NCBI GenBank assembly: GCA_040437565.1
Contig: JBDOQK010000026.1
Location: 310,001-374,000, forward strand
Reading direction: 5' to 3'
Source of the DNA: Albugo candida
Lineage: Eukaryota; Oomycota; Peronosporomycetes; Albuginales
DNA length: 64,000 nucleotides
Of this stretch, positions 34,511 through 45,399 are shown piece after piece. Below the pieces are notes generated by a model. That model made no database searches. It saw only the letters and a program-made list of their open reading frames with translations, and was not told the origin of the DNA. The position numbers and the translations under genes are program-made. The first letter of the stretch is position 1, and the number at the start of each line of letters is the position of its first letter.

Positions 34511-37500
34511 TTACTGCAAAGTTGAAGTCGACAGTTTTTTGGAAAGTTGATTGATTTCTTGGTTCATGCGACTCGAATTGTCTTCAATCCATCGAAGTGA
34601 ATTGTGGTGCACATTCAGAACCTTGATGATTTGTGTGATAGGATTGTCGTCGTCCATTGTCTCGCGTTGAGCTTGATTCATACTCTCGACCGTTCCCTTA
34701 AGTGTGTCAGTAAGTGTATTAAGCTGATCATCAATATCCACAGCCAGCTGTAAGGTCTGTTCTCGCTCGATATCAGCTGCAACGGGCATCTGATCTTGCG
34801 ATTCGTACATCTTTTCGACACTTTGCTCGAGTTCCTAAACATAAAGCCGTATAGTAGCATAAAAAGAGACGAATGGAACGAGAGGTCGATCGTACCGAAA
34901 GTGTTGAATTCAATTCGTTTTGATAAGCAAAAATAGTGTCCAAATTCACATCCAATTCTTTTTGCCCAACTTGAATACGTCGTACATCATTTGCGATATC
35001 TCCTAGCATTTTCTGCGATTCCATGAGCTCCATATCCCAATTGCACACTGCAGTTCAACCTGTAAATCAATACAATTCAAAAGCACCGAGTAAAAAAACT
35101 AACCTTTGACCGCTTCCTTTGTAAACGTGTCAGCATTCCGCTCTAATTGTTCGCTCCACATATTAATAATCTCCTACAGTGAGCGTGTTCATCACAAATT
35201 GCACTTGAAATCGCACACAGGAAATCTCACCTCAACCGTTCGACCGATAAACTTTGCAGGAATCGGTTTTGCTGATGAATCAGTACTTTGCGCAAACGTA
35301 GTTTCACCTTTACTCCCGATCTCACTGGCCGCACTAGAAGTTGGAGCTGGATTGGCGAATGAATAGCCAGCTGGACTTTTACCCTCAGTCGTTCCGCTGT
35401 TGAATGAAAAAGTAGAAGTGCTGGGTGTACTGGAAGTTGTTGTTGATTTACTGCCAAAAGCATTTGAGCTTGAAGTGGAGAGTGAAAAAGCCGGACCACT
35501 TGAAGTTGTACTTGTGCTTGGTGTCTTCTCTCCAAAAGAGAATCCTGTCGATGATGTTGCAGCTGGTGTTGTGGTTGCTGTTGTACTGTCTTGCTTTTGC
35601 TCTGTAAAGGTGCTACCAAATTTTAGTGGTTGAGTCGCGAATGAGAAGCCTCCAGACTTTATTTTATCATCCGTACTCGACGGTTTAAACAAAGAGTTCG
35701 TGTTACTGAATGAGAACGCTGAACTGCTGGTAGTTGCCGTATTGGAGTCAGCCGAATTTTCTGTCTTACTATTACCCTCAGCATTCGTCGGCTTGAAAGA
35801 GAAATCTGAACCACTAGGTGCGGATTTAAGACCCGAAGAGAAACTTCCTGCTGCATTTTTGTCGTTTGAGTTTGCAGCTGAGTCAGAGGTAGCGGTCGTA
35901 TTACCAAAAGAAAACCCCGAAGCGCTAGGAGCTGTAATGCCTTTAGAATCACCTGAAGCTGTAGTAGAGCTTCCAAAAACGTTTGGTGTTGTCGCACTTC
36001 CAATTTTTGAAATACCAGTATTTGAGCTAAATGAAAAGCTGGTCGGCTTGCTATCNNNNNNNNNNNNNNNNNNNNNNNNNNNNNNNNNNNNNNNNNNNNN
36101 NNNNNNNNNNNNNNNNNNNNNNNNNNNNNNNNNNNNNNNNNNNNNNNNNNNNNNNCATGTCAAAAAGGATCAAGTTAAAGTGAATGAATAGAATGGTCGT
36201 TTCAAACGTTACTGCAAAGTTGAAGTCGACAGTTTTTTGGAAAGTTGATTGATTTCTTGGTTCATGCGACTCGAATTGTCTTCAATCCATCGAAGTGAAT
36301 TGTGGTGCACATTCAGAACCTTGATGATTTGTGTGATAGGATTGTCGTCGTCCATTGTCTCGCGTTGAGCTTGATTCATACTCTCGACCGTTCCCTTAAG
36401 TGTGTCAGTAAGTGTATTAAGCTGATCATCAATATCCACAGCCAGCTGTAAGGTCTGTTCTCGCTCGATATCAGCTGCAACGGGCATCTGATCTTGCGAT
36501 TCGTACATCTTTTCGACACTTTGCTCGAGTTCCTAAACATAAAGCCGTATAGTAGCATAAAAAGAGACGAATGGAACGAGAGGTCGATCGTACCGAAAGT
36601 GTTGAATTCAATTCGTTTTGATAAGCAAAAATAGTGTCCAAATTCACATCCAATTCTTTTTGCCCAACTTGAATACGTCGTACATCATTTGCGATATCTC
36701 CTAGCATTTTCTGCGATTCCATGAGCTCCATATCCCAATTGCACACTGCAGTTCAACCTGTAAATCAATACAATTCAAAAGCACCGAGTAAAAAAACTAA
36801 CCTTTGACCGCTTCCTTTGTAAACGTGTCAGCATTCCGCTCTAATTGTTCGCTCCACATATTAATAATCTCCTACAGTGAGCGTGTTCATCACAAATTGC
36901 ACTTGAAATCGCACACAGGAAATCTCACCTCAACCGTTCGACCGATAAACTTTGCAGGAATCGGTTTTGCTGATGAATCAGTACTTTGCGCAAACGTAGT
37001 TTCACCTTTACTCCCGATCTCACTGGCCGCACTAGAAGTTGGAGCTGGATTGGCGAATGAATAGCCAGCTGGACTTTTACCCTCAGTCGTTCCGCTGTTG
37101 AATGAAAAAGTAGAAGTGCTGGGTGTACTGGAAGTTGTTGTTGATTTACTGCCAAAAGCATTTGAGCTTGAAGTGGAGAGTGAAAAAGCCGGACCACTTG
37201 AAGTTGTACTTGTGCTTGGTGTCTTCTCTCCAAAAGAGAATCCTGTCGATGATGTTGCAGCTGGTGTTGTGGTTGCTGTTGTACTGTCTTGCTTTTGCTC
37301 TGTAAAGGTGCTACCAAATTTTAGTGGTTGAGTCGCGAATGAGAAGCCTCCAGACTTTATTTTATCATCCGTACTCGACGGTTTAAACAAAGAGTTCGTG
37401 TTACTGAATGAGAACGCTGAACTGCTGGTAGTTGCCGTATTGGAGTCAGCCGAATTTTCTGTCTTACTATTACCCTCAGCATTCGTCGGCTTGAAAGAGA

Positions 37501-37753
37501 AATCTGAACCACTAGGTGCGGATTTAAGACCCGAAGAGAAACTTCCTGCTGCATTTTTGTCGTTTGAGTTTGCAGCTGAGTCAGAGGTAGCGGTCGTATT
37601 ACCAAAAGAAAACCCCGAAGCGCTAGGAGCTGTAATGCCTTTAGAATCACCTGAAGCTGTAGTAGAGCTTCCAAAAACGTTTGGTGTTGTCGCACTTCCA
37701 ATTTTTGAAATACCAGTATTTGAGCTAAATGAAAAGCTGGTCGGCTTGCTATC
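34458..37753. repeat. 1598-bp direct duplication around a 100-N gap in Nup62
   Basis: 34458-36055 equals 36156-37753 as far as I can read, flanking the gap 36056-36155. It again looks like an unmerged contig overlap. The real locus should contain this block once. Confidence 0.88.
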
Positions 37754-38095
37754 TAGTGGCTGGAAACCACTCAGAAACCCTTTATTTTGATCAGTACCAT
37801 TTGTGGCCAACGTCGAAGGATTCGTTTCCTTCGCTTCTTGCCCTGTAAAGCTAAATCCTGTTCCAGTCGATAAATTGTTTTTAATCATTGTGTTCCCAAA
37901 TGAGAATCCCGATGCGTTCCCATCGGTTCCTGTTGTGCCAGTATTTGTGGGGTTCGGAGGCGATTTGAAAGTTGAACTCGTTGTACTTTGGGTATTTTCA
38001 GTAGAAGGATTCAATCCAGCTGACGTCCCAGTTCCAAAGTTGAATGATCCGGAAGCTTTATTCTCATTCGGGTTGCCAAAGTGGAAGCCCGACAT
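34511..38095 (-). CDS. nucleoporin Nup62/Nsp1 (locus partly duplicated by assembly)
   Basis: Using the right-hand copy, exons are 36929-38095, 36802-36871, 36594-36745 and 36209-36532 (570 aa). The same last three exons recur 1698 bases to the left (34511-34834, 34896-35047, 35104-35173). Residues 1 to about 385 are Ser/Thr/Gly-rich with many FSFG and FG repeats (GFSFGN, GFSFGE, SGFHFGN), the permeability barrier. The C-terminal part is the Nsp1 coiled coil: MWSEQLERNADTFTKEA, CNWDMELMESQKML, NPITQIIKVLNVHHNSLRWI. The second intron uses the downstream of two nearby AGs (CTGCAG), which keeps the frame open. The protein belongs to the central-channel Nup62 complex, which carries cargo receptors through the pore. 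Confidence 0.88.
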
Positions 38096-38271
38096 TTTGA
38101 TACTCGAGTTTTAACAGGGTCTACTATTTAGTTGTGAGTACAAGCAATAAATACGGTAGTAATACAAATCAGCAGATGATAGGCGAGATCGCTACTACAA
38201 GCACCATGATGTTTACAATAGTCACTGTATAGTGCGCTTTGTATGAAAAGAGCGTTTATTATTTGCAGCTA

Positions 38272-39799
38272 CTAGTCTCTCAAGAAATAATCAAACAGGT
38301 CACTTAAAGAGAGAATTCCAACACATCGCGCGAATTCGTCTACACAGACAAGACGATGCGCTTTTACTGCTGCGAATCGCTCAAATATCATATGAAGTGT
38401 ATCAGTCTTGTAACATAAATGAAGTCCTTCATTACCAACGTTTCCCTACATTTCGAATGTACCAGTGACTGCGTATAGTAAACAGCTCAATACACGTCCC
38501 ACCTCGGCAGCTTGAACACGAAGAACCTCTCCTACGGGCATATCTAACTGAGCCAACGATCGATCTTTAACGAGTTCCTATGTTTTGACTGCGTGAAAAT
38601 GCGGACGCCTTAACTCGGGTCAACATGCACGTACCGTTACATTCGATACACAATATATATTTACAACCACTCCTGCACAAGAAGAAATCCATTGAGCCAA
38701 TCAAAACGAGTTGAAGATGAAGAAGCGTACCATTGACATTTATTATGGGAATAGCGGATACTCTTCGTTCGATAAGTGTGTGCAAAATCATGATCAACGG
38801 GAGCTGCTCTGGCGCCGTGATAATATTTTCGTACGTTCCAATTCTAAGATCATAAACTGGCTGGTCGAATAGCCGCCGTTGTTCCCGAAAACTGGACACT
38901 AAGTATTGCAAAATGCCACTATGCGTCAATATGGACAAGACGGAATTTTGAACTGGATCCACTATTGGTATTCTATGCAGTCTATGCTCACGAAGAATTT
39001 TGCAGGAATCGTACAAAGAGTCTTCTGGTGTAACGGAAATCAAACCATTCTGATGTTTCGCATTCGAAATGGATCGAGGAAGTGCTACATTCTCAAAATC
39101 GAGTTGGAAAGATGAGTATTCGACTCAGAAATTTTCGAAATGGATTTGCGTACCACGCCACGATGCGATACTGTGTTCTGCTAACTCGGTCATAGGCGAC
39201 CCTCGGATGTAGAAATGACGAAGGATACTGACAAAATCGGTGGCTGTAAACATTCCAACAAATGTACCAAGATCTGCGTCCCATATAGGGACCGACTTTA
39301 TGTCTGCGTATACATTTTCAGAGTATAAGGCGTGATTTAACTGAATACACGCACCATGCTCCACCAAAGCAAAAAACGCCAAGTTGATGGGAATTTTGAC
39401 ATCAAAGACAACGACCTAGAAAGTATCTTGTCGTAAAACATGCTGTATGTTGATACTTACAAAGAGTTGAGGTACCTTGCTGCTATTTTTGATCAGATTG
39501 TAGCACGCATTATTTCGAAGAAAGTTTTGTATCACACGTTTGGCTTCTTGTACAACGTCAAATGCATTTATACATGATAGATCTAGACCAGAATGAAAAG
39601 CGCTACTCTGTTGATGCGTTTGCACAGAGCTACTCGTACGATCTTCTGGAGAATGCGAATTGTAAGAATGCTGCGTGATCTGAACTTGTGCATCTCCATT
39701 CGTATTATTCATCTGGGTAGACTCTAATTCATGCGCACCGTTGTATTCTATTTGCAGCTTTTCTGACGAGTTTTCGTCATTCGACATTCCTTCTTGCAA
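38272..39799 (-). CDS. AMPK gamma subunit (SNF4-type, four CBS motifs)
   Basis: Six exons: 39461-39799, 39154-39415, 38731-39084, 38635-38672, 38503-38577 and 38272-38445 (413 aa; start 39799 or 39787). Introns are 45-69 nt. The protein reads like SNF4/AMPK gamma throughout: VVVFDVKIPINLAFFALVEHG, FVGMFTATDFVSILRHFY, SLYDSCKILREHRLHRIPIVDP, ILTHSGILQYL, RRVSAIPIINVNG and HRLVCVDE ... GILSLSDLFDYF. The gamma subunit senses AMP/ADP/ATP in CBS clefts and controls the AMPK/SNF1 kinase complex. The N-terminal ~90 residues are Ser/Asn-rich and not conserved. Exon 4 (38 nt) is a micro-exon. No kinase alpha or beta subunit lies nearby. Confidence 0.88.
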
Positions 39800-41206
39800 G
39801 GATTTTGTGGATGGAATTTTTGCAGGAATGCAGCACTATTTCGTTAATAGCCTTGGTGTTAAAGTACGATTGAGTGGGTCCTTTAATGAAATTTCGCTGT
39901 TTATGATAGATTTGTGCCCAACGTGAAGGCTTCTTTTGTCAGGATAGCAACACAAGCACCGATTTGTATATTTTGGTGATACAAAGTAAGTTTTTTTGGA
40001 CAATGAGTATCCCGAATAAAAGGCTACTGGTAATATCCCAAGATAAACCGGAGAATACGGTCCGTGTAGTTTTAGAATAAGTGAAATGTGTCGAGTGATA
40101 TGTTTAACAGCCGACCTGTTACCAAGTGTAGAGTATATAAAAAAGGCGCCAAGGTATTATAGAATATCTCAATGCCCACTTGATTATGAGCTCGCTAATA
40201 ATGTGAATAGTGTAGATTTTACTTTAGACTATCGATCCAAATCTTAAACTGACTCCGTACAATCGAATTGAAAAATTCTACTTTGCAGGATCGTAAGCGT
40301 CAATATATTCAGCATTACTCGAGTTTCATGCTGGTTTACACGGCATTTCTGATCAAAAATTCTCGAAGAGTTTCAAAAGCTTGTGTGTCTGCATGGGCGG
40401 AGTCGATCAACCGCGCTATTTCTCAGATATAATCGAGTTGATTAAGGATGTGTGGCATTCTGGCATCACTCAATAAGCTCATAACATCATAGGACACAAT
40501 ATCGATAATTTTGCATTGCTCATTTTATATAAATAGAAGCGATTCAATAGTCTCGAGTCTCAACATTGTCTACTTTATAATCCATCAATCCAATTATAAT
40601 AAGTACTCATCATCCTGGATCACATCCACTCCTACACATCGAACTTACCGTAAATGTACTGTCTTCTTTAAGTACGATCGTGTTGACACAGAATACTTGA
40701 AAAATTTGGAGAGCGGAGATAATATTTCCGTTTAATTGATCCTGGATCACATCACTTCAGAATGCTTCATCAATAAAAAATTCAGCAAAAGATCGACGAG
40801 CTAGGAAGATGGGTTCGTATTGCATTCATCGATTTTCGCAATCTAATATTTTACCTTTTTTGATTTTATTACAATTATGTACAGAATACTATTCTCAAAC
40901 TATGATTGTAGACGCTTGATCTTTTTGGAATATCATATCTGAGCCTAAAAATATCGAAAGTAAAGCTGGGNNNNNNNNNNNNNNNNNNNNNNNNNNNNNN
41001 NNNNNNNNNNNNNNNNNNNNNNNNNNNNNNNNNNNNNNNNNNNNNNNNNNNNNNNNNNNNNNNNNNNNNNGAAAGTAAAGCTGGGGTGATTGCGATCATG
41101 AACTTGAACGCGAAGATCGAAAATGCTCATGGTAAACCACTTCGTACATAACATAATCAAAATCGCAAAAATACTCAACTTCATCGTATATTTTTCTTCC
41201 TCCGTG
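39800..41206. other. 1.4-kb intergenic with 100-N gap (40971-41070)
   Basis: No gene or RNA was recognised. The gap is flanked by the same 15-mer (40956-40970 and 41071-41085), so the contig ends probably overlap. Confidence 0.55.
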
Positions 41207-41692
41207 ATGACAGAACACAACAATTACTGTATGAGCTCCGCAAATCGAAATAGTGCCTCTTTTTCGCATCAAGTGTCGCCAGAAATGCATGCAGCATTGA
41301 CAAATTCGCCGTACGCAGATCCCTCTTTTGATATTAATGATCCCACTGGCCGTAATCGCAATCGTGGCAATTACCGATGTAGCAAGGTATCTTTGTAGTT
41401 CTATTTTGCCGAATCACCATGACTTATGCGTATTGTGCTCCAGTGCGGGGAACCCAAAAAGGGTCACGTTTGCTCTGTCGTATTATCCAATTATAAATGT
41501 ACCCGTTGTCGGCTTCCAAAGAAGTCATGTACGTGCTCTGCCCCTCAGACAAGAAGTATTGCGGTTCAAGCTGAACTGGATGACGATATGACCACACGTC
41601 AACTCGATCTCAGTATTCAAGGCTACCATGATTCGACAGGAAGCTTCAGTACATTCAATCAAGATGTTCCATTAAGTAATCAAGTCTCGTGA
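41207..41692 (+). CDS. small zinc-binding protein (CxxC..HxC..CxxC..CxC)
   Basis: Exons are 41207-41386 and 41444-41692 (57-nt phase-0 intron), 142 aa. The splice brings together CSKCGEPKKGHVC and CTRCRLPKKSCTC, a pair of Cys/His clusters. They resemble zinc-knuckle-like modules in some stramenopile and plant nuclear proteins. The N-terminus is Ser/Asn-rich and the C-terminus acidic. The first cluster is split by the intron, so a model with the intron retained would lose it. Role unknown; nucleic-acid or protein binding is likely. An upstream in-frame Met at 41123 is less likely because it adds an unrelated hydrophobic leader. Confidence 0.65.
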
Positions 41693-41765
41693 TATCACAG
41701 TATACAGTATACAATCAGTATACAATCTGTAAACAGTTTTGAAATCAACTTTTTAATAATTAAAA

Positions 41766-42604
41766 TCAAGAATTGTTTTCAGCTTTGATTGCCAATAATG
41801 CGCTCAGCATCTTGTGAGTTCGCATCGAGAATTTGTATCCTTTGAGCTGAACCGCTGTGACTTGTGCACGTAATGGGTTGGATTTGCATACTTCGCTTAA
41901 ATAGAGCAGGGCAAGACACCCATGTTCTTGAAAGCAGTTAAGCAGTACATTACTGAAACACAGCGTCAGACGAGCTAACACGCTTTTCATCGTCAGCGTC
42001 ATTTGCATAAAGTACGTCTGCACAAACTGTATCTCGAGATCTGTACAGACAACGCGGTTAAGGAACACCAGCTGCGAGAAAAATGCGGATTATGAAAATA
42101 GAAAACATTATAGGATATTTGTATGCAATTTGCATGTGAAGTAGAAGCTGCACAGCAAACATTTACTATACCACTCCAAACGACATTGTGAATGTACCTC
42201 TGACACTTGATCCGCAATCAACATTAGCTTGCGAAGTATACCATCGATGCTGATCTTCAGCTCTGTAGAAAGCAGCTTCCACGACAAATGGTGAGCCTCC
42301 GACTTCATCTCGAAGTGAGACAAGACAGTTTTGACTTCCTTGAATGCATTCTGAATAGAACCAATATCTATATCACGCAAACATCGCTTCACCTGTAAAG
42401 AATAAGCTATCGTATACTCATGTGGAAAAGGTGGGAACCACAGACCTGCATCAGTTTTCTAAAGTACGGAGATCGACGATGCTGGCTATGGTTCTTGTAC
42501 ATGAGTCTTGAGAAAATATAAATCTCATCATTCAGAATGTTCGTCACATTATCAATTCCGTCAACATTGTGCGCCAATTTACTTCGGGCTGCTGTTGACG
42601 CCAT
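41766..42604 (-). CDS. NEPRO/RMP1-like nucleolar protein (tentative)
   Basis: Three exons: 42446-42604, 42198-42392 and 41766-42071 (219 aa). Introns are 53 and 126 nt, both phase 0. The N-terminal helix contains LMYKNHSQHRRSPYFRKLMQV, close to the 'KNxxQHRR' signature of NEPRO and RNase MRP protein RMP1. The remainder is helical. Those proteins act in rRNA maturation. The signature is short, so the family call is moderate. The 126-nt second intron is twice the usual length here and might hide a small exon. The stop lies 73 bases from the convergent zinc-protein gene. Confidence 0.55.
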
Positions 42605-42713
42605 TGGAAAAATATACCAGATTGTGGCCAATTGATTGGTAGAAAAAGTCACATGCATTTATTATATGTTTCATAATCGATAAATAAGTGTTGACACGCC
42701 TTGCTGTAAGGCT

Positions 42714-44718
42714 CTATAAGTGCCTAGCGCGTTTCCATGGGCCACAAGCTAGCTCGGAATTGCATTCATCTACTATTGCACGCTTTTCTTCCCAATAATC
42801 AGCACATGAATCGTTCTTAACACGCTCAAGAGTCCGTTTTGGATTTCGAGTGCGAAGACTGGGCACAGTGTCCAAGAACGCTTGACTGGGATGTTTAGGA
42901 AATTCCAGATCGTAAAAGATTCCTCCTTGAAGCATACGCTGTACCTAAGTACAACTCCATCAAAAGAATTGATCTATAACCAACAGAGTGTGCAATTAAC
43001 CTGATCGCAAAAACTCTGAGGATCTTGTTTCAATTGCTCGGAAGCTTGCTTGTTCAGAATAGTGTCTATTCCAGGCTCAATGAAGATGAGCTAGATACAC
43101 CTGTGAGTAAAACACTGATTTCTTTATCGTGAATAGCGTACTTGAAGGGCCAATAAGACGGTATTTATGGTCAACACTGGACGCCAATCCTTTCCAAGAA
43201 TAGAGATCATAACTTTGCCTGTGACGACGTCGATATTTGGATGCCAAACTCTAGAATACCATAACAATGTCAAAAGTACTCCATTCGATAAGGCTGAGAT
43301 AATACCTGGTTAAGCTCGTGACACTGGGCGCTAGTAGGAATGAAGTATGTTAGCATCGTGTCATTACGTTTGGATCCAACTGCAGTGACTTACGAGAGAA
43401 TGGATACGTCTTTGGAATTTCGATATAAAATGTGAAGTTTCCATTTTTGTACGGTCCGTCATCGTCGAGAATTCTTATTCTAACCAACAGATGAAGCATA
43501 TTTTCTATCCCATCCGGAAAGTCAATACGGGTTTGCGCGTGCTGACATGAGAACTTGGATTTCGCAAGCTATAAGAGAGTATATAAATGAGTATTATAGT
43601 TACGGGTAAGTTATCGACGTACTTCACTTATATCCTTACGAACTCGTAAGGACGTCAAGTCTGTTTGTGTATGATTCATCATCAGCGAGTGACTTGGTCC
43701 TTGTCGATGAGATACCGGTACATAGTTCCCGCTACTAGCCTCCATCAGTTGATACCCTGTGATAATATTTGTGNNNNNNNNNNNNNNNNNNNNNNNNNNN
43801 NNNNNNNNNNNNNNNNNNNNNNNNNNNNNNNNNNNNNNNNNNNNNNNNNNNNNNNNNNNNNNNNNNNNNNNNNAGAGTGTGCAATTAACCTGATCGCAAA
43901 AACTCTGAGGATCTTGTTTCAATTGCTCGGAAGCTTGCTTGTTCAGAATAGTGTCTATTCCAGGCTCAATGAAGATGAGCTAGATACACCTGTGAGTAAA
44001 ACACTGATTTCTTTATCGTGAATAGCGTACTTGAAGGGCCAATAAGACGGTATTTATGGTCAACACTGGACGCCAATCCTTTCCAAGAATAGAGATCATA
44101 ACTTTGCCTGTGACGACGTCGATATTTGGATGCCAAACTCTAGAATACCATAACAATGTCAAAAGTACTCCATTCGATAAGGCTGAGATAATACCTGGTT
44201 AAGCTCGTGACACTGGGCGCTAGTAGGAATGAAGTATGTTAGCATCGTGTCATTACGTTTGGATCCAACTGCAGTGACTTACGAGAGAATGGATACGTCT
44301 TTGGAATTTCGATATAAAATGTGAAGTTTCCATTTTTGTACGGTCCGTCATCGTCGAGAATTCTTATTCTAACCAACAGATGAAGCATATTTTCTATCCC
44401 ATCCGGAAAGTCAATACGGGTTTGCGCGTGCTGACATGAGAACTTGGATTTCGCAAGCTATAAGAGAGTATATAAATGAGTATTATAGTTACGGGTAAGT
44501 TATCGACGTACTTCACTTATATCCTTACGAACTCGTAAGGACGTCAAGTCTGTTTGTGTATGATTCATCATCAGCGAGTGACTTGGTCCTTGTCGATGAG
44601 ATACCGGTACATAGTTCCCGCTACTAGCCTCCATCAGTTGATACCCTGTGATAATATTTGTGTCTCGGCGATGATGTAGACAAAATGCAAATCGGCAACT
44701 AACTAACGAGTTATGCAA
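42714..44718 (-). CDS. UBC12-like E2-fold protein lacking the catalytic cysteine
   Basis: Six exons, using the right copy for exon 1 and the left copy for the rest: 44512-44634 (or up to 44718), 43394-43568, 43306-43330, 43142-43250, 43001-43090 and 42714-42944, giving about 250 aa. Sequence in order: RKDISELAKSK, YKNGNFTFYIEIPKTYPFSP, TRVWHPNIDVVTGKV, SILGKDWRPVLTINTVLLAL, IEPG ... LNKQASEQLK and a basic C-terminal extension. The layout matches NEDD8-type E2 (UBC12), with HPN intact. The position of the active-site Cys (normally GxVCLxIL) is a Met (GKVMISIL), identical in both assembly copies. It is probably a non-catalytic E2 variant. Exon 3 is only 25 nt and supplies the PPSVTSLTR stretch. 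The locus is split by a duplicated gap. Confidence 0.75.
42985..44662. repeat. 789-bp direct duplication around a 100-N gap in the E2-like gene
   Basis: 42985-43773 equals 43874-44662, abutting the gap 43774-43873. The two copies carry the same exons and introns, consistent with an unmerged overlap. Confidence 0.88.
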
Positions 44719-44855
44719 GTACCTTTTGTCAAATTAACACATTAACATTGAAAATGGATTTGATTATTGACTTCTTTTGCATATAAAACCAAAGCGGGCT
44801 CCGATAATAACAAAAACTCTATGTATCAAGTCGTTCCATTTTCGACTGTTAGGCT

Positions 44856-45291
44856 TTACAACGATCCGTGATCGTTGTATAGTTGACCACATATGTTATT
44901 GATATCTTCGATGTTGAGATTGCCGACAAAGCTGTCGATCGCCTACGCAAATTGTCAATCGGACAGCATTACTATGGTATTGCCTGGACATCTACCTTCT
45001 TTGTGTTTCGGCAAGCTTCCTTTGCTTCCTGTACGGTGAAATAAGTTTGGAAATATCCTTCCAAGGCTTTCTCAAAAGTATTATATTCCTTCAGAACTGG
45101 TAGCTCAGTACTCCCTTTCACTTCTTCAATCATTGCACACTTGGGTTTCTACTATAAAAGACTATGCGATAAAATGCACAAAAATGCAAGTAAAGCACAC
45201 AAACCGTGTCTTTCCATTGTACACGACAGTAATTTCGTCTGCGTACAACTGGAAATTGAGCCAATAATCTCTGAAACTCCGCTTCGTCCAT
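44856..45291 (-). CDS. unrecognised 108-aa protein with three exons
   Basis: Exons are 45205-45291, 44996-45148 and 44856-44942; introns of 56 and 53 nt are both phase 0 with proper GT-AG ends. The product begins MDEAEFQRLLAQFPVVRRRNY, has a central YNTFEKALEGYFQTYFTVQEAKEA helix region, and ends with IDSFVGNLNIEDINNICGQLY. All exons are short, so no long frame reveals the gene, but the frame is preserved across both junctions. The sequence looks conserved (regular hydrophobic pattern, no low complexity). I do not recognise the family. It lies tandem and upstream of the E2-like gene on the same strand. Confidence 0.6.
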
Positions 45292-45399
45292 GTGAAAATT
45301 GATCCTAACGGTTATGCATGCTCGAGTCCATGTTACGTAACCATTTTAATACATTTCATCATACTATTTTCGATCTGCACACTATATCAAAATGTTACA

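Noticed and set aside
35227-36003. Gln/Leu/Val-rich frames on both strands at Nup62
   Set aside because: They are shadows of the FG/Ser-rich coding repeat; composition follows the sense strand.
42985-44662. Tandem duplicate E2-like genes
   Set aside because: The copies are identical including introns and stop exactly at a 100-N gap, so an assembly overlap is the simpler explanation.
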